This document shows, piece by piece, positions 40,128-49,845 of a stretch of DNA of 64,000 nucleotides. The notes under the pieces were generated by a model. It searched no databases. It was not told the origin of the DNA and saw only the letters and a list, made by a program, of their open reading frames with translations. Both the position numbers and the translations under genes were made by a program. Origin of the DNA: Pseudomonas inefficax (GTDB lineage: Bacteria > Pseudomonadota > Gammaproteobacteria > Pseudomonadales > Pseudomonadaceae); the NCBI RefSeq assembly GCF_900277125.1, contig NZ_OPYN01000240.1, forward strand, positions 62,001 through 126,000, read 5' to 3'. Within the stretch, counting starts at the first letter, position 1; each line of letters starts with the position of its first letter.

Positions 40128-41593
40128 CAATCTATTCCCAACTGATCCCACAGCTCATCGATACGGCGGGTGACGGCCTCGTCCTTGACGATGACCCGTC
40201 CCCATTCGCGTGTAGTCTCGCCCGGCCACTTGTGCGTGGCGTCCAGGCCCATCTTCGACCCCAGCCCGGACACCGGCGACGCAAAGTCCAGGTAGTCGAT
40301 CGGGGTGTTGTCGATCATCACCGTATCACGCTTGGGGTCCATGCGCGTGGTGATAGCCCAGATCACATCATTCCAGTCACGGGCATTGATATCGTCATCG
40401 GTGACAATAACGAACTTGGTGTACATGAACTGTCGCAGGAACGACCATACACCCAGCATCACGCGCTTGGCGTGGCCCGGGTACTGCTTTTTCATGGTCA
40501 CCACCGCCATGCGGTACGAGCAGCCTTCCGGCGGCAGGTAGAAATCGACGATTTCCGGGAACTGCTTCTGCAGAATCGGCACGAACACTTCGTTCAGCGC
40601 CACGCCAAGGATCGCCGGCTCGTCTGGTGGGCGACCGGTGTAGGTGCTGTGGTAGATCGGTTTCTGCCGATGGGTGATGCGCTCCACGGTGAACACCGGG
40701 AAGCTGTCCACTTCGTTGTAGTAGCCGGTGTGGTCGCCGTATGGGCCTTCCGGGGCCATTTCCCCCGGGTGGATCACACCCTCCAGGATGATTTCGGCGG
40801 TGGCCGGCACCTGCAGGTTGCTGCCCCGACACTTGACCAGTTCGGTGCGGTTGCCGCGCAGCAGGCCGGCGAAGGCGTACTCGGAGAGGGTGTCCGGCAC
40901 CGGGGTCACGGCGCCGAGGATAGTGGCCGGGTCAGCGCCCAGGGCCACGGCGACCGGGAACGGCTGGCCAGGGTTCTTCTCGCACCATTCGCGGTAGTCC
41001 AGGGCGCCGCCACGGTGGCTGAGCCAGCGCATGATGACTTTGTTGCGGCCGATCACCTGCTGGCGGTAGATGCCCAGGTTCTGGCGGTCCTTGTTCGGGC
41101 CGCGGGTGACTGTGAGCCCCCAGGTGATCAGCGGTGCCACGTCGCCCGGCCAGCAGTGCTGGATCGGCAGTGCGCCGAGGTCGACATCGTCCCCCTCGAC
41201 CACCACTTCCTGGCACACCGCGTCCTTCACCACTTTCGGCGCCATCGACACGACTTTCTTGAAGATCGGCAGCTTGGACCAGGCATCCTTCAAGCCCTTC
41301 GGCGGCTCGGGCTCCTTGAGGAAGGCCAGCAGCTTGCCGATCTCGCGCAGTTCATCGACCGACTCGGCGCCCATGCCCATGGCCACGCGCTCCGGAGTGC
41401 CAAACAGGTTGCCCAGCACCGGAATGTCGAAGCCGGTGGGTTTTTCGAACAGCAATGCCGGGCCCTTGGCACGCAGGGTGCGGTCGCAGACCTCGGTCAT
41501 TTCCAGGACGGGGGAGATCGGAACCTGGATGCGCTTGAGCTCGCCGCGCTGTTCCAGGCCACGGATGAAGTCGCGCAAGTCGCGATACTGCAT
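40127..41593 (-). CDS. ubiD: 4-hydroxy-3-polyprenylbenzoate decarboxylase UbiD
   Basis: Prenylated-FMN-dependent decarboxylase of ubiquinone synthesis, 488 residues. It begins MQYRDLRDFIRGLEQRGEL. Conserved E-R-E triad area and prFMN/metal region lie in NLGIYRQQVIGRNKVIMRW, LQVPATAEIILEGVIHPGEM, and GPYGDHTGYYNEVDSFPVF. GAGG stands 7 bases before the ATG. It stands upstream of the reductase gene by one-base overlap; the prFMN-making UbiX is not in this window. Confidence 0.96.
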   Translation of the reverse strand: MQYRDLRDFIRGLEQRGELKRIQVPISPVLEMTEVCDRTLRAKGPALLFEKPTGFDIPVLGNLFGTPERVAMGMGAESVDELREIGKLLAFLKEPEPPKGLKDAWSKLPIFKKVVSMAPKVVKDAVCQEVVVEGDDVDLGALPIQHCWPGDVAPLITWGLTVTRGPNKDRQNLGIYRQQVIGRNKVIMRWLSHRGGALDYREWCEKNPGQPFPVAVALGADPATILGAVTPVPDTLSEYAFAGLLRGNRTELVKCRGSNLQVPATAEIILEGVIHPGEMAPEGPYGDHTGYYNEVDSFPVFTVERITHRQKPIYHSTYTGRPPDEPAILGVALNEVFVPILQKQFPEIVDFYLPPEGCSYRMAVVTMKKQYPGHAKRVMLGVWSFLRQFMYTKFVIVTDDDINARDWNDVIWAITTRMDPKRDTVMIDNTPIDYLDFASPVSGLGSKMGLDATHKWPGETTREWGRVIVKDEAVTRRIDELWDQLGID

Positions 41594-41674
41594 GCAGGAG
41601 CCTCGTGTTGGCCGTATCGGTCGGGGGTGCAGAGTGTAGCGCCGTTCGGGCTTTGTTTGGGGGCAAAAATGCAT

Positions 41675-41776
41675 TGGGGCCGCTTCGCGACCCATCGCGA
41701 CACAAGGCCGCTCCTACAGGGAATACGTAACCTGTAGGAGCGGCCTTGTGTCGCGATGGGCTGCAAAGCAGCCCCA
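41675..41776. repeat. Inverted pair of class II REP elements
   Basis: TCGCGACACAAGGCCGCTCC...TACAGG and CCTGTAGGAGCGGCCTTGTG...TCGCGA face each other with GGGGC(TT)GC arms outside (GGGGCCGCTTCGC before, GGGCTGCAAAGCAGCCCC after), in the gap between ubiD and rho. Confidence 0.92.
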
Positions 41777-41797
41777 ATCAATCCCGAATTGAAACGC

Positions 41798-43057
<1,260 letters not shown>

Positions 43058-43280
43058 AAGGGGAGTGACGTAATCATGTAAGAAGGGAGAATTAAGCTTC
43101 TGGCTTAATGAGGCCGCGCCGCTAGATGGCGACAGGATCGCGTACTGATTCGAATTAGGGATGCTTCGGCGACGGCATGTAGAGGGCACTGGAGAAGCAG
43201 TGCGAGGCCGAATGTAACACTTGCTTTTTTCTGCGTCTAGTGGTTTTGCCCTGCCATTTTCAGCTGCAACACACCTGTCT

Positions 43281-43372
43281 GTAGGAGCAGCCTTGTGCTG
43301 CGAAGAGGCCATCAGCCGCAGCGACAACGTCAGCCTTACCGGCCCTTTCGCAGCACAAGGCTGCTCCTACAT
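43281..43372. repeat. Inverted pair of class II REP elements
   Basis: GTAGGAGCAGCCTTGTGCTG and CAGCACAAGGCTGCTCCTAC enclose about 50 bases, the same core as at 24080-24175. Confidence 0.92.
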
Positions 43373-43396
43373 GGGCAAGCCTGCCTTTGCAGAGGC

Positions 43397-43423
43397 AAAA
43401 AAAACCCCGCATCTGCGGGGCCT
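43397..43423 (-). terminator. Rho-independent terminator of trxA
   Basis: On the minus strand CCCCGC-AGAT-GCGGGG is followed by eight T. It begins 8 bp after the trxA stop. Confidence 0.93.
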
Positions 43424-43430
43424 TTTCAAA

Positions 43431-43760
43431 TCACAGGTGAGCGTCGAGGAACGCGGCCAGCTGCGATTTGGACAGGGCGCCGACCTTGGTGGCTTCGACG
43501 TTGCCGTTCTTGAACAGCATCAGCGTCGGGATACCACGCACGCCGTGCTTGGCCGGGGTTTCCTGGTTGTCGTCGATGTTCAGCTTGGCGACAGTCAGTT
43601 TGCCCTCGTAGGTGGAGGCGATGTCGTCCAGAACCGGAGCGATCATCTTGCATGGACCGCACCATTCAGCCCAGTAGTCGACCAGCACCGGGCCTTGAGC
43701 CTGCAGGACTTCGGCTTCGAAGGTGGCGTCGGTGACGTGTTTGATCAGATCGCTGCTCAT
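43431..43760 (-). CDS. trxA: Thioredoxin 1 (TrxA)
   Basis: Cytoplasmic dithiol oxidoreductase, 109 residues, the E. coli TrxA length. The redox motif WCGPC is at 33-37 in VDYWAEWCGPCKMIAP, and the cis-proline loop GIPTLMLFKNG is present. The ATG of MSSDLIKHV is preceded by GGAG; a longer frame adds 13 improbable residues. It is divergent from ppx and followed by an intrinsic terminator. Confidence 0.98.
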   Translation of the reverse strand: MSSDLIKHVTDATFEAEVLQAQGPVLVDYWAEWCGPCKMIAPVLDDIASTYEGKLTVAKLNIDDNQETPAKHGVRGIPTLMLFKNGNVEATKVGALSKSQLAAFLDAHL

Positions 43761-43878
43761 GGATATCTCCAGGGTCGTAAGCAAAAAAACGTGGCCCATG
43801 ATAGCCGTACCCAGGCCCTACAGGAAGTCACGGTCGATTGAGTGTAACTATAGTTGTGCAAGACGCCACGAATCGAAA

Positions 43879-43896
43879 CTGTCACACAAACGTCAT
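43879..43896 (+). promoter_or_regulatory. PHO box (PhoB site) upstream of ppx
   Basis: CTGTCACACAAACGTCAT fits the 7-4-7 PHO box: first repeat CTGTCAC (six of seven), 4-base AT-rich spacer, second ACGTCAT (five of seven). It lies 118 bp before the ppx start and in the same orientation. Phosphate-starvation control of polyphosphate genes is known in enterics and pseudomonads. I cannot tell from sequence whether it is functional. Confidence 0.6.
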
Positions 43897-44014
43897 AGCA
43901 TCGAATGGCACATTGCCTTGCATCAAGGCCAGCTCAACGGCTTTGTACCACGCGTTGGCGACAGCCTGCTATCGTGGCACGATTGCCGGGTTAACGACCG
44001 AGAACAACCAGATC

Positions 44015-45517
44015 ATGCCGCATACCATCGCGAAGAACCTGTCCCTGATCGCCGCCATCGACCTTGGCTCCAACAGTTTCCACATGGTCGTGGCCAAGGC
44101 CCACCATACCGAAATCCGCATTCTCGAGCGGCTCGGCGAGAAGGTTCAGTTGGCGGCCGGCATCGACGAAGACCGCAAGCTCAGTGAAGAGGCAATGGAA
44201 CGAGGCCTGGATTGCCTCAAGCGCTTTTCCCAACTGATCAACGGCATGCCGGCAGGCTCCGTGCGCATCGTCGGTACCAACGCCTTGCGCGAAGCGCGCA
44301 ACCGCAACGAATTCATCCAGCGCGCCGAAGCCATCCTTGGCCACCCGGTCGAGGTGATTTCCGGCCGTGAAGAAGCGCGCCTGATCTACCTGGGCGTGTC
44401 GCACACCCTGGCCGATACCCCCGGCAAGCGCCTGGTGGCCGATATCGGCGGCGGCAGTACCGAATTCATCATCGGCCAGCGCTTCGAACCGCTGCTGCGC
44501 GAAAGCCTGCAGATGGGCTGCGTCAGCTTCACCCAGCGCTACTTCCGCGATGGCAAGATCACCCCGGCCCGCTACGCCCAGGCCTACACCGCCGCGCGCC
44601 TCGAGCTGATGAGCATCGAGAATGCCCTGCACCGCCTGACCTGGGACGAGGCCATCGGCTCGTCCGGTACCATTCGTGCCATCGGCGCTGCCATCAAGGC
44701 AGGCGGCCTGGGCAATGGCGAGGTCAACGCCGAGGGGCTGGCCTGGGTCAAGCGCAAGCTGTTCAAGCTGGGTGAGGTCGACAAGATCGACTTCGAAGGC
44801 GTCAAGCCGGACCGCCGCACCATCTTCCCTGCCGGCCTGGCAATTCTCGAAGCGATCTTCGATGCCCTGGAACTGCAGCGCATGGACCACTGCGACGGCG
44901 CCCTGCGCGAAGGCGTGCTGTTCGACCTACTGGGTCGCCACCACCACGAAGATGTGCGCGAACGCACCCTGAACTCGCTGATGGAGCGCTACCACGTGGA
45001 CCAGGGCCAGGCCGCGCGCGTCGAGCGCAAGGCGCTGCACGCTTTCGACCAGGTAGCGGCCTCGTGGGACCTGAAAGACGGAAACTGGCGCGATCTGCTT
45101 GGCTGGGCAGCGAAAGTGCACGAAATCGGCTTGGATATCGCCCACTATCACTACCACAAGCACGGCGCCTACCTGATCGAGCACTCCGACCTGTCAGGCT
45201 TCTCCCGCGAGGACCAACAGATGATGGCCTTGCTGGTGCGCGGCCACCGCCGCAACATTCCCAAGGACAAGATCGCCGAACTGGGCGAAGAAGGGGTCAA
45301 GCTGCTGCGCCTGTGCGTGCTGCTGCGCTTCGCCATCCTGTTCCATCACATCCGTGGCAACCAGCAGATGCCCAAGGTAGAGCTGAAGGCTGGCAATAAC
45401 AGCCTGGATGTGGTGTTCCCCGCCGGCTGGCTGGAACAGAACCAGCTGACCCAGGCCGACTTCGCCAATGAGGCGGAGTGGCTGGCCCGGGTCGGCTTCG
45501 TCCTCAGCGTACGTTGA
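44015..45517 (+). CDS. ppx: Exopolyphosphatase (Ppx/GppA family)
   Basis: Releases phosphate processively from polyphosphate ends, 500 residues. The ASKHA fold motifs are present: LIAAIDLGSNSFHMVVAK (phosphate 1, residues 11-28), VADIGGGSTEFI (phosphate 2) and IGSSGTIRAIG; the C-terminal HD-like helical domain contains AAKVHEIGLDIAHYHYHKHG. I start at MPHTIAKNLSLIAAIDLG because the frame extends 59 codons into poor sequence. It is convergent with ppk; their last 14 bp overlap. Confidence 0.95.
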   Translation: MPHTIAKNLSLIAAIDLGSNSFHMVVAKAHHTEIRILERLGEKVQLAAGIDEDRKLSEEAMERGLDCLKRFSQLINGMPAGSVRIVGTNALREARNRNEFIQRAEAILGHPVEVISGREEARLIYLGVSHTLADTPGKRLVADIGGGSTEFIIGQRFEPLLRESLQMGCVSFTQRYFRDGKITPARYAQAYTAARLELMSIENALHRLTWDEAIGSSGTIRAIGAAIKAGGLGNGEVNAEGLAWVKRKLFKLGEVDKIDFEGVKPDRRTIFPAGLAILEAIFDALELQRMDHCDGALREGVLFDLLGRHHHEDVRERTLNSLMERYHVDQGQAARVERKALHAFDQVAASWDLKDGNWRDLLGWAAKVHEIGLDIAHYHYHKHGAYLIEHSDLSGFSREDQQMMALLVRGHRRNIPKDKIAELGEEGVKLLRLCVLLRFAILFHHIRGNQQMPKVELKAGNNSLDVVFPAGWLEQNQLTQADFANEAEWLARVGFVLSVR

Positions 45518-47747
45518 GGACCGGGTTGCTCAGGCGCTCCAGCAGGGTCGCCTGGGCACTGCGCGGGTTCTGGTTGCCGGTTGGCGTGCTGCGCACGTAG
45601 CGCCCGTCCGGCTGCAGGGTCCAGGCGTGGGTGTTGTCGGTCAGGTAGCCTTCCAGCTCCTTCTTCACCCGCAGCAACAGCTTCTTGCCTTCCACCGGGA
45701 AGCAGGTCTCGACGCGCTTGTCGAGGTTGCGCTCCATCCAGTCGGCACTGGACAGGTAGATCTGCTCTTCGCCGCCATTGAGGAAGTAGAACACCCGCGT
45801 GTGCTCGAGGAAGCGGCCGATGATGGAGCGCACCTGGATGTTGTGCGAAACCCCCGGAATGCCTGGGCGCAGGCAGCACATGCCACGCACCACCAGATCG
45901 ATCTTCACGCCCGACTGGCTGGCCTTGTACAGCGCCTTGATGACCTTGGCGTCGGTCAGCGAGTTGAACTTGGCGATGATATGCGCCGGCTTGCCTTCGA
46001 GGGCGAACTGGGTTTCGCGCGCGATCATGTCGAGCATGCCCTTCTTCAGGGTGAACGGCGCGTGCAGCAGTTTCTTCATGCGCAGGGTCTTGCCCATGCC
46101 GATCAGCTGGCTGAACAACTTGCCGACGTCCTCGGTGAGGGCGTCGTCGGAGGTCAGCAGGCTGTAGTCGGTGTACAGGCGGGCGTTGCCGGCGTGGTAG
46201 TTACCGGTGCCCAGGTGCGCATAACGCACGATCTCACCCTGCTCGCGGCGCAGGATCAGCATCATCTTGGCGTGGGTCTTGAAACCGACCACGCCGTAGA
46301 TCACCACCGCACCGGCCGCTTGCAGGCGGCTGGCCATCTGCAGGTTGGACTCTTCGTCGAAGCGCGCCCGCAACTCGATCACCGCGGTGACCTCCTTGCC
46401 GTTACGCGCCGCGTCCACCAGCGCGTCAACGATTTCCGAGTTGGCCCCGGAACGGTAAAGGGTCTGGCGCACGGCAAGCACGTGAGGGTCCTTGGCGGCC
46501 TGGCGCAGCAGGTCGATCACCGGGGTGAAGGACTCGAACGGGTGCATCAGCAGGATGTCCTGCTTGCCGATCACGCTGAAGATGTTGTCGGCGTTCTGCA
46601 GCAGCTTAGGGATCGCCGGGGTGAACGGCGTGTACTGCAGCTCGGGGTGACTGTCCAGGCCGGTGATGCTGAACAGGCGGGTAAGGTTGACCGGGCCGTT
46701 GACCTGGTACAGCTCGCTTTCGCTGAGGCTGAACTGCTTGAGCAGGTAATCCGACAGGTGTTTGGGGCAGGTGTCGGCCACCTCCAGGCGCACGGCGTCA
46801 CCGTAGCGGCGCGAGAACAGCTCGCCGCGCAACGCGCGGGCCAGGTCGTCGACCTCTTCGGAGTCCAGCGCCAGGTCGGCGTTACGGGTCAGGCGGAACT
46901 GGTAGCAGCCCTTTACCTTCATGCCCTGGAACAGGTCGTCGGCGTGCGCGTGGATCATCGACGACAGGAACACGTAGTTGGCGCCCGGACCACCCACATC
47001 TTCCGGCACCCGGATAACCCGCGGTAACAGGCGTGGAGCCGGGATGATCGCCAGGCCCGAATCGCGGCCGAAGGCATCGACACCCTCGAGCTCGACGATG
47101 AAGTTGAGGCTCTTGTTCACCAGCAGCGGGAACGGGTGAGTCGGGTCGAGGCCGATCGGGGTGATGATCGGTGCGATCTCGTCACGGAAGTAGCGGCGCA
47201 CCCAGGTCTTGAGCTTGGGTGTCCAGTAACGGCGGCGGATGAAGCGGATATGGTGCTTTTCCAGCTCCGGCAGCAGCACGTCGTTGAGAATCGCGTACTG
47301 GCGCTCCACTTCGCTGTGCACAAGGTCGCTGATGCGCGCCAGCGCCTGGTGCGGCTGCAGGCCATCGGCACCGGCCTGTTCACGGGCAAAGTTGATCTGC
47401 TTCTTCAGGCCGGCGACGCGGATCTCGAAGAACTCGTCGAGGTTGCTGGAGAAGATCAACAGGAACTTGAGGCGTTCGAGCAGCGGGTAGCTCTCGTCCA
47501 GCGCCTGCTCCAGCACACGGATATTGAACTGCAGCTGCGAGAGTTCGCGATGAATGTACAGGCTGCTGTCGTCCAGGCCCGGGATGACGATCGCCGGGGC
47601 CGGTGCAGGGGCCGGGGCTGCAGTCTCTGCCACCGGTTCCACGGCAGGCTGAGGGGCCGCCGGCAGGTCTGGCGGGGTCTGCACCATCTCTTCGGGGAGT
47701 TCCTGAGCATCCTTGATCGCGACAGGGGTTAGCACTTCATTATTCAT
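45504..47747 (-). CDS. ppk: Polyphosphate kinase 1
   Basis: Reversible ATP-dependent polyphosphate synthase, 747 residues. The four-domain PPK1 body starts at SSLYIHRELSQLQFNIRVLEQ (about 61); catalytic His candidates are H492 in GFKTHAKMML and H635 in PGVSHNIQVRS. Residues 1-55 are a Pro/Ala-rich extension (PAAPQPAVEPVAETAAPAPA) which is longer than in E. coli Ppk and probably disordered. The stop lies within the end of ppx. Its promoter region (47748-47960) is shared with the divergent DedA gene. Confidence 0.95.
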   Translation of the reverse strand: MNNEVLTPVAIKDAQELPEEMVQTPPDLPAAPQPAVEPVAETAAPAPAPAPAIVIPGLDDSSLYIHRELSQLQFNIRVLEQALDESYPLLERLKFLLIFSSNLDEFFEIRVAGLKKQINFAREQAGADGLQPHQALARISDLVHSEVERQYAILNDVLLPELEKHHIRFIRRRYWTPKLKTWVRRYFRDEIAPIITPIGLDPTHPFPLLVNKSLNFIVELEGVDAFGRDSGLAIIPAPRLLPRVIRVPEDVGGPGANYVFLSSMIHAHADDLFQGMKVKGCYQFRLTRNADLALDSEEVDDLARALRGELFSRRYGDAVRLEVADTCPKHLSDYLLKQFSLSESELYQVNGPVNLTRLFSITGLDSHPELQYTPFTPAIPKLLQNADNIFSVIGKQDILLMHPFESFTPVIDLLRQAAKDPHVLAVRQTLYRSGANSEIVDALVDAARNGKEVTAVIELRARFDEESNLQMASRLQAAGAVVIYGVVGFKTHAKMMLILRREQGEIVRYAHLGTGNYHAGNARLYTDYSLLTSDDALTEDVGKLFSQLIGMGKTLRMKKLLHAPFTLKKGMLDMIARETQFALEGKPAHIIAKFNSLTDAKVIKALYKASQSGVKIDLVVRGMCCLRPGIPGVSHNIQVRSIIGRFLEHTRVFYFLNGGEEQIYLSSADWMERNLDKRVETCFPVEGKKLLLRVKKELEGYLTDNTHAWTLQPDGRYVRSTPTGNQNPRSAQATLLERLSNPVLNVR

Positions 47748-47960
47748 CTGGCGTTCCTGAGGACGTTAACGCCCTATCATCTATTGAGCGGCAAGATAAG
47801 CGCCCATTATGACGCCTGTGTTACACGCCAGGGCAAGCCATGACGCATGGCTTCTGGCATTCTCCGAGCGGGAATTGTTCATGTCGAGACACATTTGGAC
47901 ACTTTCACGAACGCGCGCGAAGGGGTAGGCTTCGCGTTCATTTCGCCAGCACCTCAGAAA

Positions 47961-48605
47961 ATGCTTCAACAATTCCTGCAGGATTTCGGCTACTTCGCCC
48001 TTTTTCTAGGCACCTTCTTCGAAGGCGAGACCATCCTGGTGCTTGCGGGATTCCTTGCGTTCCGCGGTTACATGGACATCAACCTGGTGTGCCTGGTGGC
48101 GTTTTTCGGCAGCTATGCCGGCGACCAGCTGTGGTACTTCATGGGCCGCCGCCACGGGCGCAGGATCCTGGCACGCAAACCGCGCTGGCAGGCGATGGGT
48201 GACCGAGCGCTGGACCACATCCGTCGCCACCCCGACATCTGGGTACTGAGTTTCCGTTTCGTCTATGGCTTGCGCACGGTCATGCCGGTGGCCATTGGCC
48301 TGTCCGGCTACCCACCACGCCGCTACCTGCTGCTGAACGGTATCGGCGCGGCCATCTGGGCAGTGGCCCTTGGCGCGGCCGCGTATCACTTCGGCGCCAT
48401 CCTCGAAGGCCTGCTGGGCAACGTGAAGCGCTACGAGCTATGGGTGCTCGGTGGCCTGTTGGCGCTGGGCGGCCTGCTGTGGCTGCGCCGGCGCTTCCGC
48501 ACGTTGCGCGCGGAGCGCAAGGCGGCGAGCAAGGCCCAGGCCCCAGAGGCTGAGCAGGCTGTAAGCCACGAGCAGCAACCAGGCCAGCGGCACGACCACC
48601 GCTAG
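47961..48605 (+). CDS. DedA family membrane protein
   Basis: Inner-membrane protein, 214 residues, of the DedA/VTT family linked to membrane-potential and lipid (undecaprenyl phosphate or phosphatidylethanolamine) flipping. It has FFEGETILVLAGFLAFRG, then GDQLWYFMGRRHGRR (the DedA G-x-W/YxxGR segment) and FRFVYGLRTVMPVAIGLSG, the conserved re-entrant loop. Four helices are visible. Its last 168 bp overlap the 3' end of the hydroxylase gene on the other strand; residues beyond 180 (QAPEAEQAVSHEQQPGQ) are polar. I start at MLQQFLQDFG. Confidence 0.9.
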   Translation: MLQQFLQDFGYFALFLGTFFEGETILVLAGFLAFRGYMDINLVCLVAFFGSYAGDQLWYFMGRRHGRRILARKPRWQAMGDRALDHIRRHPDIWVLSFRFVYGLRTVMPVAIGLSGYPPRRYLLLNGIGAAIWAVALGAAAYHFGAILEGLLGNVKRYELWVLGGLLALGGLLWLRRRFRTLRAERKAASKAQAPEAEQAVSHEQQPGQRHDHR

Positions 48606-49733
48606 GCCCAGTGCGCCGGCCAGGTACAGCGCCGGCGCATTCGCCAGCAACCGTACCAGCTCCAGGCGCACGGCCCATGGCCGGTTCTCCAGCAGCGCAC
48701 CAAGCACGAACAAGCCAAACGCCATCAGCCCCCAGCCGAGCCACAGGGCGGCGGTTGGCACTCGCTCGGCTACCTCCATCAGATAGCTGCCCAGCGCCAC
48801 GTAAACCACGAATTGCGCCGCTACATAGGCCTGCTGCGCGCGGCCCAGGGCAACCTCGAACTTGCGGAACAACGCCAGGTCCTGCTTGGCCTGTGGGTAG
48901 CGTGCGGCCACATCGGCCGGGCGCCAGCCGGTGGGCATGAACCAGATCCGCAGCTTGTCCCACAGGCTGTCGGCGCGCCGGGCGTCGTGCCAGAGCTGGG
49001 CATAGAACTGCAGGTTGGCCCACAGCGGGTTCCAGCTGGCCAGCGGCGTGGTCACCCCGAACACCACCGGCTCGGCCGGGTCCTCCTCTTTGAAGGTGCC
49101 GAACAGACGATCCCAGAGAATGAACACGCCACCGTAATTGCGATCCAAGTAAGCAGGATTTTGCGCATGGTGGACGCGATGGTTGGATGGCGTGATCAAC
49201 ACCCACTCGAGCCAGCCCAGCTTGGGAATGTGCCGGGTATGCACCCAGAACTGGTAAAGCAGGTTGAGCGACGCCACCGTGATGAATACCAACGGCGGCA
49301 CACCGAGCAACGCCAGCGGCAGGTAGAACAGCCACGAGAAGATGAACCCGCTGCTGGTCTGGCGCAGCGCCGTGGTGAGGTTGTACTCCTCGCTCTGATG
49401 ATGCACCGAGTGCGCAGCCCACAGCACGTTGCGCTCATGGCCAAGACGGTGCAGCCAGTAGTAGCAGAAGTCGTACAGGACGAAGGCCAGCAGCCACACC
49501 CACCAGGCCTGCGGCGGCAGCTGCAGCAACGCCATGTGCTCGAACACCACGGCATAGGTCAGCAGCCCCACCCCTTTGGTCAGCAACCCGGTACTGGTCG
49601 ACAGCGCGCCAGTGCTGAGGCTGTTGATCGAGTCGGCCAGGGTGAAGTTGCGCTGGCCACGCACACGGTCGGCCAGCAGCTCGACGGCGATCAGCACGAA
49701 GAAGAACGGCACGGCCAGCAGGATCAGGTCCAT
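48438..49733 (-). CDS. Fatty acid hydroxylase / sterol desaturase family membrane protein
   Basis: Di-iron membrane hydroxylase, 431 residues. The eight-histidine pattern is present: YYWLHRLGHERN, AAHSVHHQSEEYN and SNHRVHHAQN, spaced as in the FA_hydroxylase superfamily; several membrane helices flank it and four more make up the C-terminal half. Bacterial members hydroxylate hopanoids, ornithine lipids or alkylglycerols; the substrate here is unknown. A Gln/Ala-rich tail (AQPQQAAQRQQATEHP) lies antisense to the DedA gene. It is transcribed towards that gene. Confidence 0.88.
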   Translation of the reverse strand: MDLILLAVPFFFVLIAVELLADRVRGQRNFTLADSINSLSTGALSTSTGLLTKGVGLLTYAVVFEHMALLQLPPQAWWVWLLAFVLYDFCYYWLHRLGHERNVLWAAHSVHHQSEEYNLTTALRQTSSGFIFSWLFYLPLALLGVPPLVFITVASLNLLYQFWVHTRHIPKLGWLEWVLITPSNHRVHHAQNPAYLDRNYGGVFILWDRLFGTFKEEDPAEPVVFGVTTPLASWNPLWANLQFYAQLWHDARRADSLWDKLRIWFMPTGWRPADVAARYPQAKQDLALFRKFEVALGRAQQAYVAAQFVVYVALGSYLMEVAERVPTAALWLGWGLMAFGLFVLGALLENRPWAVRLELVRLLANAPALYLAGALGLAVVVPLAWLLLVAYSLLSLWGLGLARRLALRAQRAEAPAQPQQAAQRQQATEHP

Positions 49734-49845
49734 GGGTACGACCTCAGACGTTATCCGCCAAGATTAGGCCGCGCTTGCGGGAATCCCTATGGCTACATCT
49801 GCCAAACTAGAGGACATTTAGCGCCTCGACACTGGAGTAAAAAGC

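Larger units (their letters stand above)
43058..43430. promoter_or_regulatory. rho leader and trxA-rho intergenic region (373 bp)
   Basis: 43058-43280 is the presumed untranslated leader and promoter of rho on the minus strand; I see no reliable -35/-10 pair. The rest holds a class II REP pair (43281-43372) and the trxA terminator (43397-43423). No gene is supportable. Confidence 0.6.

Noticed and set aside
43838..44014. N-terminal extension of Ppx (59 residues)
   Set aside because: It lies over the PHO box and promoter region, and the conserved start is MPHTIAKNLSLIAAID.
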